Under the pieces are notes generated by a model, which saw nothing but the letters and a program-made list of their open reading frames with translations, was not told the origin of the DNA and ran no database searches. Shown here piece by piece: positions 19,499 to 31,700 of a stretch of 64,000 nucleotides of DNA; position 1 is the stretch's first letter, and each line of letters starts with the position of its first letter. The stretch is taken from NCBI RefSeq assembly GCF_000949425.1, contig NZ_CP010976.1, positions 2,542,001 through 2,606,000 of the forward strand, given 5' to 3'. The translations under genes and the position numbers were made by a program. The stretch is from Paenibacillus sp. IHBB 10380 (GTDB lineage: Bacteria; Bacillota; Bacilli; Paenibacillales; Paenibacillaceae).

Positions 19499-20420
19499 TT
19501 ATTTTTGTTGTTTCATGGTGTCGAATTCTAAAGCTATTCCCAATTTGCGTAAGTTCAAGAAATTCCTTTTCAAAGAGTTCTTTATAATGTTTTTTTGACC
19601 GCTCATATCATCAATGATCCTACCTATAGATTTCTTCTTATCCAAAGTAGGAGAGTAATATATTTTGAGCTTTTCAACAGCATTTTTAAGATTACCTTCA
19701 TCGTAATAGTTAGCTGCTTCTTGAAGCAAATCTTTGAGACCAGCCTCCTGAATCGGCACTAATAGTAGTAGCTTTTATTTGGCTATTGAATGTATTTTCA
19801 ATTTTACCATTATTCAACTTCAAGGCAATATCATTCAGTTTTAATATTGCATTAACTTGTGCCTCGAAATCAGTATTCTGGTTATATTTCTCAAAAAACT
19901 CTGTTGCATCGATTACACAATAGGGCGAACTAGAACACACAAAATCTTGCAGGTTATCAGTTTCCATATTCTGTCTCTGTTTATTATAACATTTTGGTGT
20001 GTAAAATTGCCGAATATCATTAAAAACCTCATCACATGTCGTAACATTATAATTCCAACCAGTTTCATTGTTTTTTTGAAAAACATCATTGTGTTTTTCT
20101 AGAAGTTGATAAATTTGAATTACATTCTTTTCTGTTTCATGATCAAATAATTGAGTAACAGCGTGTATAATCCATCGCAACGTAAACCCGTAGTAGTCTT
20201 TTGAAATTTCATCCGCATCTTGTTCAATCGTCATTATTGAAGCGAGAGCATCTCCTCTTAACCAAGGACGACGCATATTATCCAGAGCCGTTTGCTTCGG
20301 TGCAGAATACATTAAGTTACGAGCTTTTTGATTACTCCAAATTGCTAGTTCACGAATAATATTATCTATCAATTCGATATAATCATGCTCATCAGCAGCA
20401 CAGAACGTTAAGGAGGAATT
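19499..20420 (-). pseudogene. Hypothetical gene, frameshifted and 5'-truncated
   Basis: Minus-strand frame from about 20420 (AADEHDYIELIDNIIRELA) to about 19750 (QIKATTISADSGG), then continuing in another frame as LKDLLQEAANYYDEGNLKN to the stop at 19499. A one-base shift near 19740 separates the halves. The joined product would be about 300 helical residues, Asn/Gln-rich, and more AT-rich than the NRPS genes next door. The N-terminus is fused to unrelated sequence. The family is not recognised; a cytoplasmic protein is likely. Confidence 0.45.
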
Positions 20421-20483
20421 CAGATGAAAATTAGTTGTTGATTGGAGTGATGACAAACGGCAAGAGTTCTGCACTCAAAAATG

Positions 20484-20506
20484 GCCCAGCTCTATAAAAG
20501 CTGGGC
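20484..20506 (-). terminator. Terminator-like hairpin at end of glycosidase-like fragment
   Basis: Perfect 8-bp arms GCCCAGCT (20484-20491) and AGCTGGGC (20499-20506), followed on the minus strand by CATTTTTG. It overlaps the stop codon region of the preceding minus-strand frame (stop at 20492). Confidence 0.65.
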
Positions 20507-21451
20507 TTGGTATACGGATAAACTTTGCTTGATGACAGATTTGAATTTACTTGGATATTCATTCACCTTGAACGGATAAATTATGGCACAAGATGCAAGG
20601 CCATCTCCCCGGAAGAGACTAAGCACACCATGCAGGGAAGCCTCGCCCATATCATCATATCGCTGATCCCCGGTCTGCTTGGCATACTCCCGGTAGACTT
20701 TTCCTGATAAGCCACTCCAATAATGTGGGAACGTATCGCCCAGCATTCTTCTTTTGCCGAACCAGTAACCATCCCAATGACGGATTGCCACTTCATTAAG
20801 ATGGTAGTCCGGCTGTCTGCCGTTGAACAATTCCAATATTCCCAAATGCTCACGGAAGGCGGTCAGATACTTTTCTTCCAGAGTAAGGCGATACATCTGA
20901 ATCATTAGATTGGCAGCAGGAGCTACAATACTTTGCTCATAGTTCACTTCGCTGGGCGGGTGGGAGGTTCCATACTCAAAGATAGCCGCTGCATGCTGAC
21001 TGAAATGAGTGAACAGAGAATCTGCTTCATCTGTCATCCCGTTCTCTCTCAAGAGACCTACCATGTCAGCCATAAGGAACTCAATCGGATAGAACCTGTA
21101 ACCGCCGTCTCTGTAAAAGCCGTGCATGATTTTCGACATATTAAGCAGGTATTTAGAATGCTTATACAGATGGAATAGTTCCATATACAATATAGCCAGC
21201 CACGAATAGTTATATAGCCGCTGGATATCATTGTTACGAGCCACATCGTTATATACTGTCCCGGTTTCCTCGTCAAACAGCTCACGCTCAATATATGCGA
21301 CATATTTCAGCAGGCTTGTCTCCAGCTCATCCGAAGCCTGGATTTGCAGATACCTGGCAATGAGCACCCCCATACCGAACCGTTCTCTTCCCCCGTTGTG
21401 ATCATGGTAGTGGGAATAATATAAGCTCTCTTCTTCATTGTTATAGATGAG
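20492..21451 (-). pseudogene. Six-hairpin glycosidase-like protein, 5'-truncated
   Basis: A minus-strand frame open from an in-frame stop at 21452 to 20492, about 319 codons. Motifs: HYHDHNGGRERFGMGVLIARY, NDIQRLYNYSWLAILYMEL, and DYHLNEVAIRHWDGYWFGK, with regularly spaced helices suggesting an (alpha/alpha)6-barrel carbohydrate-active protein. An adjacent upstream frame (REDSRLDGLSSS) may hold the preceding segment after a frameshift. The ATG at 21373 is an internal Met, not a credible start. Family assignment is tentative; heparinase-like or GH88/GH105-like enzymes are alternatives. Confidence 0.45.
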
Positions 21452-21533
21452 CTAAGCCCGTCCAGCCTACTGTCTTCACGGCTGCATTGCTGGCGCTCTG
21501 CAATAAAGTGGCATCTGGCCTTAACCAGCTACA

Positions 21534-21755
21534 TTAACGGAGGAAGTACCAGAATGCTACAAAAGGTGCTGATTCCATTGATCTTATTGCATAGTTATAC
21601 TCACCGGGCGTCTCGTAGACCGCTTCTACGATAATTAAGTCTCCTATGCTGGTATAATGTACATTCTGCTCATGACAGGGAATTTGAACTTCCGCCAGAT
21701 CTGAGAAGCCCATTGTGTCCGTTGAAGTTAATATGATTGCATTGGTGAACCCCAA
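21534..21755 (-). pseudogene. Hypothetical fragment
   Basis: A 73-codon minus-strand frame (MGFTNAIILTSTDTMGFSDL to GEYNYAIRSMESAPFVAFW). It reads like a beta-rich piece and could be part of the same decayed carbohydrate-related gene downstream, but the link is unproven. No ribosome site was seen. Confidence 0.25.
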
Positions 21756-21814
21756 TAGGTTGCATTCCTTATTTGTGAAGCAAAAGCGGTTGCATTGGAA
21801 TACTAATATTTACA

Positions 21815-24800
21815 TTAACCCAACGGGTTGTTCTCCTCTGCACATGCTGCCTTGAGAAAAGCCATCCTTACTTCCCCAACGTCAATCTTGTAGCTACAGC
21901 GAAGGGAGAAAATGAACCCGTCGGCGTACGTTGTTGCGATACAGTTAAACAGCGAATAGATCGGCAGCGGATTCGGCTGTTTCACGACGGTATCGTCGTA
22001 GCTTTCCCGCAAATTCCCCTTGGCGCTATTGCCCAAATAATTAAACATGAACAAATCGAGATGCTCATACTGTTCCCCAAACTGTACGAACCTCTTGGTT
22101 CTGGACCAGTCGTAACGACAAGCAGGATCGGTGAGCAGATGCATAAAATTAAGGTTTTTATCCTTCAAAAGATCCAGCCGGGCTCTGACGGAACGCATTG
22201 TTTTATCCGGATTCCACCCCGCATCGATGAAGAGAGGCACGAAATCAATAAATTCGCCGACCGTATTGTAGTATGACGCTTCTTCATATCTTCGTCCGTC
22301 GTATAAGAACAGCAAGGGAAAATGATCCGTCTCCAAATAAGCCTGCAGGCCCTTGGTATAAACGGAAAGCGCAAGCCCCAAGGAAGGTTCTTTGGCCGGA
22401 ATAGAAACGTTGAACAAGAAGGCTTCATCACTCGTTCGATGCTCAAGCCGGCGTAAAATATCCTGCTTGCTCCGGTGAAATGCCTCCAGTTCAAAGGCCG
22501 AAATCAATTCTTGCTCGGCGATGCCTTGCGGGCCGCTTTGAATTTGCTTGACATACTCAAGAAAAGGCTTCACTTCGTCAGAAGGCGGAACTTGATTTAG
22601 CAGAAGACTTCTGTAGCAAGAGACCATCTGCCGCTCGATGACTTCGGTTGTCACCCGGTCGCAAAGAGCATGATGCAAAAGTCCGATCACATAATGCTCA
22701 CGCAGATTTCGTTTTAACAGAATCATTTGATACAACATGCCCTCCCCGTCGTACCGGGTGTTGTGAATGAAATCCTGCAGCATGTCCATAAACGGACCGC
22801 AAGAATTGTAGCCTGATACGTCGATCAGATAAAGCTTCGGCGGACTGGAGGCAGGAAAGGCGTATTCTTTCCAGCGAAAGCATGGCTCTCCTTGGACGGA
22901 AACGCTTCTCAACAAACCTTGGCGCTGCACGAGTTGAGCGTAGGACTGGTCCAATAGCGTATAATCCACGTACTCGTCCAGCTTGAAGAAAACGACGCTA
23001 GGAGGCGTTTGGAACTTGATTTGCATCTGTTGTATCGCCCCAAACGGATATTCCTGCGTCACTTCCCCCGTTTTGATCCACCGATCCATTTGACAGTAAT
23101 CATCTTTAATCCACACGCGAATGGCTGTTGCCTCATCCAGTTCTATTTCGTTTAATCCGAGACGCCGGCAGAAAACATCTTCATCAATCGTTTCGTTCGG
23201 ATCCACTTCAATTCTTCGATGCAGAGGCACGATATAGTGTGGCAATAGATTTTTAGCGACCTTCCTGTTCATCGTTTGTACGAGGCTTTCGACGCGATTT
23301 TTTTCCACATCGTCGCTGTATAGAACGTTAATATTTTTCGTTTCTCCGAACACATCTCTAACTTGATACGAGACCAGTTCATACTCGCCCTCCGTTCCGC
23401 GGTGCAGCCAGGAAACGAGAACTTCTTTCGCTTCAATGAGGCCTTCCTGCTCCTTCGCCGATTGAAGGTAAGCGGCGAGCGCTCGGATCGATTTATAGTG
23501 ATAAATATCCGTTAAGGTAACACGGCATCCTGCCTGTTCCATTTCCGACATCAACACCAGCGCTTTGAGAGAATGCCCGCCGAGGTCAAAGAAGCTGTCC
23601 AGGACCCCGATGCGCTCTAAACCGAGCACCTCTGACCAGATGTCCGCCAGCTTCGCCTCCATGTCGTTTCGCGGCGCGACGTATTCCACGCCCGTGTGTA
23701 CCGCCCCTTCCGGTGCTGGCAGCGCCTTGCGGTCCACCTTCCCGTTTGGCGTTAGCGGCAATTGCTCCACACGTACGAAGTAAGACGGAATCATATACTC
23801 CGGCAAGCTTTCTCCCATGTGCTTGCGCCATGCCGACACCGACAGTTCCTCTTCCGTCACCACGTACGCGCACAAGTACGCTTGGCCTTCTTCCTTCCGG
23901 GCTATGACGACCGCGTCTTTCACTGCTTCATGCTTCATGAGCTGCTGGCGCACCTCGTCTGGTTCAATTCGGAAGCCACGGACCTTCACCTGCTCGTCAA
24001 TCCGGCCCAAGTACTCCAGATTCCCGTCCGGCAGCCATCTGACCAAGTCCCCCGTTCGGTACATCCGCTCTCCTGCCACAAACGGGTTCTCCACAAACTT
24101 CTCCTCCGTCAGATCCGGTCGGTTCAAGTACCCTCGTGCCAACCCATCTCCGGCTATGCACAGCTCTCCCGCGATTCCAATAGGCTGCAACCGGTTCGCT
24201 CCACTCAGCACATACACTTGTGTATTCGGCAGCGCCTTTCCGATAGGGACGTGGACTCCCTCCTTCCTTCCCAGGGCATATTGCGTTGCATAGATGGTCG
24301 CTTCCGTCGGGCCGTACATATTTTCCACGCTGACGTCCGGCCATAATTCGTTCAGCTTGTTCGCCAAATCGCTAGGGAGCGCTTCTCCTGCTACAAATAC
24401 GTACTCCAGCTTCCTAACCTTCTCTTGTTCTACACCGTCGTTCATCACCAATTGCAACATCGCTGGAACGAAGTTGATGTGCGTGATTGGATGGCGATCG
24501 ATCACCTCTTCCAGTTTGGCCCAGTCCTTTTCCGCGCCTTGCTTGGCTATTACCAGTTGGCCGTTCCCTAGTATCCACCCGAACAACTCCGTGATCGATA
24601 CATCAAACGTATAGGCAGTCTTTAATAGATAAGCTCCGATTGCTTGTAATGGATACCGTTGCTGCATCGCTGACAACATGTTGGTTAGACTCGCATGCTC
24701 CACCAATACCCCTTTCGGTTTCCCGGTGGACCCCGACGTATAAATCACGTACGCCAAACTAGCGGCCGTATGCTCGCGCACGATATTCCCGCGCTCTTCC

Positions 24801-26593
24801 TCTGCATATACGCCCGCCTCATCCAACGCCACGATGCTTCCGTCAAACACCACTCGGTCCGTCAGCCGCTTCTGCGTCAGCAGCACCTTCGTCCCGCTAT
24901 CCTCCAGCATGTACGCAATCCGCTCTGACGGATAGTCCGGGTCAATCGGCAAATACGCTCCCCCTGCCTTCAGAATGCCCAAGATCCCGGCCATCATCTC
25001 CAGCGAACGTTCCACCATGATACCCACGATCGTTTCGGTCCCTACCCCATTCTTGCGCAGCATTCGCGCCACTTGGTTCGACCTGGCATTCAGCTCTTCG
25101 TACGTCCACTCCTGTCCTTCGTACACCACTGCTACTTGCCCAGGAGTTTTCTCCACCTGTTCCTCGAACAGTTCACTAATTGTCTTCTCCCTCGGGTATG
25201 GTGCCTCCGTCTTGTTAAACGACACCAATACCTGCTCCCGTTCCTCTTCTGTTACGATATCAAGCTCTTGAATCCGCAGCTCCGGATGCTTCACTACCTG
25301 CTGGATAATTCTCTCCACATGCTGCCCAATTCTCCGGATAAACTCCTGATCGTGCGCCTTTGCATTGTAATTCATTTTAAACGTCAGCTGTTTCCCCGGA
25401 ATGACCGTGATGTTAAAGTCATAGTTCGTCTGCTCGAACGCTTCGACTCCCTCTATCTCAAAGCCTAACCCTTCCCCGTCCCCGTCCGTTTGATTCTTCA
25501 GCTCTTCACCTATAGGGAAATTTTGAAACACCATGATGTGATCCAGCAATCCTTGCTTCACCTGGCTCTTCGCCTGCACATCCGCTAACGATACGTAATC
25601 GTATTTCTCCGAGGCTAACGCTCTGTGCTGCATCCCTTGCACCAGGTCTGCAAATCGCTCCTCCGGCTCTGCGTACACTCGAATGGGAATCGTGTTCACG
25701 AATAACCCCACCATCTTCTCCACGCCTTCAATTTCCGCAGGTCTTCCCGAGACTACCGAACCGAACACCACGTCGCTCGCTTGGTTGTACCTTTGCAGCA
25801 AAATCCCCCAGATCGCCTGAATCATCGTATTGATCGTCACTTGGTACGTTTGGGCGATCCTGTTCAATTGACCGCTCTCCTTCTCCCCTACGGTGACGAT
25901 CACTTCCTCTTGCCGATACTCCCCGTTTCCTTCGCCTTTCCGCTGCGCCGGTACGCTTGCCTGTTGCTCGTACCCTCTCAAATAGTTCTCCCAGTACTCC
26001 AGCGCCTCTTCTTGATCCTGCTCCCCCAGCCATTGGATGTAATCGCTGTACGGATACGCTTTTTCCAGCTCCACGCGATGACCGCTTTTCAATTGAACGT
26101 AATACTTGAACAAATCTCCCAGAACGATCCCCGTGCACCAGCCATCCATGATGATGTGATGGTAACTCCAGATCACTCTGTACGTTTCCTTTCCCGTCTG
26201 AATCACCGACAGCCTCATCAGCAGATCCTTGCTAAGATCGAATCCCTTTTCCCTATCTTTTTTCTGGAACTCTTTAATATATTGCCTTCTCTCATCCTCT
26301 TCAAGATCGGCTATGTTTTCATAATGAATCTGGGCTATTTTTTCTTTTGCTGTAATTCGTAAGGGTTTGCTAACTTCCTCAAATACAAATACTGATCTTA
26401 GGATATTATATTTTTGGATTACCAAATTAAAAGCTTGCTCGAATAATTCGATTTGAAAAATAGTATTGTTAATGTTAAATCCTACTTGAACCAAATATCC
26501 CCTAAAATTATGATCTACTATCGAGTGAAATAAAATTCCCTCCTGCATAGCAGAAAGGAACCCTATGTCTTCGATATGCTTAAGACCCAACAT
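21815..26593 (-). CDS. NRPS: C-A-T plus divergent terminal condensation/epimerisation-like domain
   Basis: About 1592 residues. The C domain spans 1-435 (HHIIMDGWC near 150). The A domain spans about 460-965 (YTSGSTGKPKG near 620, MYGPTEATIY, YRTGDLVRW). The T domain has DSFFDLGGHSLKAL with the phosphopantetheine Ser near 1009. About 140 non-canonical residues follow, then a domain of the condensation superfamily (about 1186-1592) with HHALCDRVT and FNYLGN. I read the A-domain pocket by GrsA alignment as D-V-T-N-F-A-M-I-Y-K; no specificity is claimed. I chose ATG 26593 with GGAGGTG upstream; a GTG at 26602 overlaps that site. There is no TE domain. It lies directly after the wrecked NRPS gene. 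Confidence 0.92.
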   Translation of the reverse strand: MLGLKHIEDIGFLSAMQEGILFHSIVDHNFRGYLVQVGFNINNTIFQIELFEQAFNLVIQKYNILRSVFVFEEVSKPLRITAKEKIAQIHYENIADLEEDERRQYIKEFQKKDREKGFDLSKDLLMRLSVIQTGKETYRVIWSYHHIIMDGWCTGIVLGDLFKYYVQLKSGHRVELEKAYPYSDYIQWLGEQDQEEALEYWENYLRGYEQQASVPAQRKGEGNGEYRQEEVIVTVGEKESGQLNRIAQTYQVTINTMIQAIWGILLQRYNQASDVVFGSVVSGRPAEIEGVEKMVGLFVNTIPIRVYAEPEERFADLVQGMQHRALASEKYDYVSLADVQAKSQVKQGLLDHIMVFQNFPIGEELKNQTDGDGEGLGFEIEGVEAFEQTNYDFNITVIPGKQLTFKMNYNAKAHDQEFIRRIGQHVERIIQQVVKHPELRIQELDIVTEEEREQVLVSFNKTEAPYPREKTISELFEEQVEKTPGQVAVVYEGQEWTYEELNARSNQVARMLRKNGVGTETIVGIMVERSLEMMAGILGILKAGGAYLPIDPDYPSERIAYMLEDSGTKVLLTQKRLTDRVVFDGSIVALDEAGVYAEEERGNIVREHTAASLAYVIYTSGSTGKPKGVLVEHASLTNMLSAMQQRYPLQAIGAYLLKTAYTFDVSITELFGWILGNGQLVIAKQGAEKDWAKLEEVIDRHPITHINFVPAMLQLVMNDGVEQEKVRKLEYVFVAGEALPSDLANKLNELWPDVSVENMYGPTEATIYATQYALGRKEGVHVPIGKALPNTQVYVLSGANRLQPIGIAGELCIAGDGLARGYLNRPDLTEEKFVENPFVAGERMYRTGDLVRWLPDGNLEYLGRIDEQVKVRGFRIEPDEVRQQLMKHEAVKDAVVIARKEEGQAYLCAYVVTEEELSVSAWRKHMGESLPEYMIPSYFVRVEQLPLTPNGKVDRKALPAPEGAVHTGVEYVAPRNDMEAKLADIWSEVLGLERIGVLDSFFDLGGHSLKALVLMSEMEQAGCRVTLTDIYHYKSIRALAAYLQSAKEQEGLIEAKEVLVSWLHRGTEGEYELVSYQVRDVFGETKNINVLYSDDVEKNRVESLVQTMNRKVAKNLLPHYIVPLHRRIEVDPNETIDEDVFCRRLGLNEIELDEATAIRVWIKDDYCQMDRWIKTGEVTQEYPFGAIQQMQIKFQTPPSVVFFKLDEYVDYTLLDQSYAQLVQRQGLLRSVSVQGEPCFRWKEYAFPASSPPKLYLIDVSGYNSCGPFMDMLQDFIHNTRYDGEGMLYQMILLKRNLREHYVIGLLHHALCDRVTTEVIERQMVSCYRSLLLNQVPPSDEVKPFLEYVKQIQSGPQGIAEQELISAFELEAFHRSKQDILRRLEHRTSDEAFLFNVSIPAKEPSLGLALSVYTKGLQAYLETDHFPLLFLYDGRRYEEASYYNTVGEFIDFVPLFIDAGWNPDKTMRSVRARLDLLKDKNLNFMHLLTDPACRYDWSRTKRFVQFGEQYEHLDLFMFNYLGNSAKGNLRESYDDTVVKQPNPLPIYSLFNCIATTYADGFIFSLRCSYKIDVGEVRMAFLKAACAEENNPLG

Positions 26594-26610
26594 ATGCTTC
26601 ACCTCCGTTT

Positions 26611-28716
<2,106 letters not shown>

Positions 28717-28720
<4 letters not shown>

Positions 28721-31700
28721 AACCGGAAGCTCCCTTCTCCTGTCGTTGTGAGCGAGTTAACCTCGATACATTGGCGCAAATGTCTTGCAAACCGGTGCAC
28801 CAGCCCGGCCACCGTTTGTTCTTCGTAGTGCAGCGTGCTGTAATAGCAGGCTAAGCTCAGCTTGTCCCGCTTCAAGCAAGCCGTCATGTTTAACCAATAA
28901 GCGGAAGGGTTGTCCGGCGCATTGGTATTTCCGTACGGAAGGGTCAACGGCTCGTAGAAGTCGTCGGCTCGCCAAGCCGTTTCCTCCGATTGATAATGGA
29001 ACAGCATTCGGCTTTCATCGATAAGCGGCTCCGCCTCCAGATGAAGCTCCGGTACGATATGCCGCAAAGCAAAATAGTCCATACCTTCATTAGGAATATC
29101 TTGCAGCGTCCGCTTGACATGCTCCAGTAGCGTCTCAGTATCGCCAGCAAGTTCCTGCTTCCCGATGCGGATTCGTACGGGATACGCCCCGGCAAAAAAT
29201 CCGACCGTGCGGTCAATCGCGATGCCCGGCAAAAAGGACTCGCGCTGGTAGGACATCAGATGCAGCAGCAGGTCCGGCTGCTTTTTTAGGTCGAAACAAG
29301 CCTGGGACAATGCCGTTAACAGAACGCCGAGCGGGGTGGTTTGCCGCTGCGCCGCCAATGCTTTCAACAAGCCGACCTGCGCGGTGCCTTCCAACAAATC
29401 ATAGGTGATCGTCGCCATATGACGGTGAACGGGCCATTCCTGCGTTTCCCAATCGACCTGCAAGGACTTGCCGCCTCCGACAACGCCTCTCCAATAGGCT
29501 GCCGACTCGGCCGGAATGCCTCCGGGTGCGTATTGTGTCAGCGCCAGGCACCAATCGCGGTAGCTGCTTCCCGCTTCCCTATCGAGCTCTCCATCAGCCC
29601 CCATGAAGAGAAGCTGTCGGAAATCTTCCAAAAAGATGTTCATCGACATCCCGTCAAAAATCAGATGATGGAACAAAAGCAGCAGCACCTGCCGGCTTCC
29701 GCCGCCATAATAGTCAAACAATACGGCTTTCCACAAAGGACCTTCCCCGATATCGAATTCATGCTGAAGCTTCGAGCAGTACTCCGAGATAAAGGTGTCA
29801 TGGGACGCCGTGGCCTCCCGCAGATCCACATACGTTAAAGCCCGGTCCATATCGATGTCCCGTTCATACTGGTACCATTCTCCGTGATCGAGCCGGGCAA
29901 AGGTCAGCTTCAACGCCGCATGCCGATCGACCAGAAGCTGCAGCACGCGGTTCATCTCTTGCTTCGTGATCCGCTGCTTGAGCAAAGCCAGATAAGGCAC
30001 GTTGAACATGTTGCGTTTCTTCAAGTCGCGGTTGAAAAAACGTCTCTGCACCGCCGACAGCGGAAATCCGTCCTTCGGGTACGTGTGCTGTCCCAAGGCC
30101 TTTTCCGTATCCGGGCGGGCCGCCAAACCCGAGGCCGAAGCCGAAGCCGAAAGCGCTCCGTTCAAGGAGCGGGCCAAACGTTCGATCGTTTGCTCCCGAA
30201 AGATTTGGTTGACCGTCACCGGATAACCGTTCTTTTGCAGCAGACTGACGATGCGCAGCGCATGCAGCGAATGGCCTCCCAACGCGTGAAAATCTTCATC
30301 CTTGCGGATGTGATCTAGCTTCAGCACGGCGCGCCAGATCTGCTCCATCAGCTGCTCCAGCCCGGTTGCGGCACCGGGTTCGGACGCTTGGCCGGTACGC
30401 CACGCTTCCGGCAGAGGCAATCTTGCCCGGTCAATTTTCCCATTAACCGTTAACGGAAACGACTCCAGCCGAACGTACCGGAAAGGAAGCATATACGAAG
30501 GCAGACCGTCGGTCATAAAGGCTTGAAGCCGTTCTTCCCGAATGTCCTGTTCATCCATCTCCGATGTATAATAAGCAATCAGCCGCAGCTCCCCATGGAG
30601 CTCGCGGGCGATGACGAGACTTTGCTTGACGGCGGGACAGCAGCCAAGACGGTGCTCGATCTCTCCCGGTTCGATCCGGAAGCCGCGAAGCTTCAGTTGG
30701 CCGTCGCTCCGTCCCATGTATTCGATGTTACCGTCCGGAAGCCATCTCCCGAAATCTCCTGTCCGGTACAGTAGCAAATTTCTTCTTTTTTCGCGATCTT
30801 CGGCAGAAGCGTACGGATTCGGAACAAACGCCTTCCGCGTCAGCTCCTCCTGCTTCCAATAGCCGCGCGCGACGCCGTCTCCTCCCACGTAGATTTCTCC
30901 GACGGCTCCGACAGGCTGGACACGTCCCCTTTTGTCCAGAATATAGCAGGTCGTATTGCTGATCGGCTTACCGATGGGGATGTTGCGTTCAAAGGTCCGC
31001 TCGATCGGATAGCTCGTCGAAAAGGTGGTGTTCTCCGTCGGACCGTAGGCGTTGAGGATTGTAATCGCCGAATACCTCAGCCGCAGACGATTGATCGGCT
31101 TCGGCGATAACGCTTCGCCGCCTACAAGCAGCCAACGAAGTCCGGCGAACATCGTTTCGTTCGCCTGAATCCATTGATTGCATAATGCGGCGCTGAGCCA
31201 TAACGCGTTGATGCCCCATGCTTTTATCCTCTGCTCCAGCAGGCGGACGTTCATCAGATCGTCTTTGGAAACGACGTACAGGCGGCCCCCATTCAGCAGC
31301 GTGCCCCAAATTTCAAACGTGGAAGCGTCAAATACCGGCGAACCGGTATAAAGCAGCTTGATATCTGGGGAAAACGGGAAATAGTTCGTATGCTTCACCA
31401 GACTGACGATGCTGCGGTGTTCGACCATAACCCCCTTTGGTTTGCCCGTCGAACCGGACGTATACATCAGATAAGCAAGATCGCAAGCGGCCGCGGGACG
31501 AGTCCCTTTTTCTTCCTGACCCACAAAGGTAATGGTGTCGAAATCATCGGCGCAGATCAGCTTTAAGCTCACACCCCTCCACGCTTCCGCAAGGCTATCC
31601 GCTTCGCTGCGCGAGGTGATGATCGTGTCCAGTCCGGCGTCCCGGATCATGTCGTGTATGCGTTCCGCTGGGAAATCGGGATCGATCGGCACGTAGGCGC

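Noticed and set aside
23762..24346. 194-codon plus-strand frame over the A domain of the last NRPS
   Set aside because: Antisense shadow of conserved A-domain motifs; no ribosome site and no protein-like pattern.
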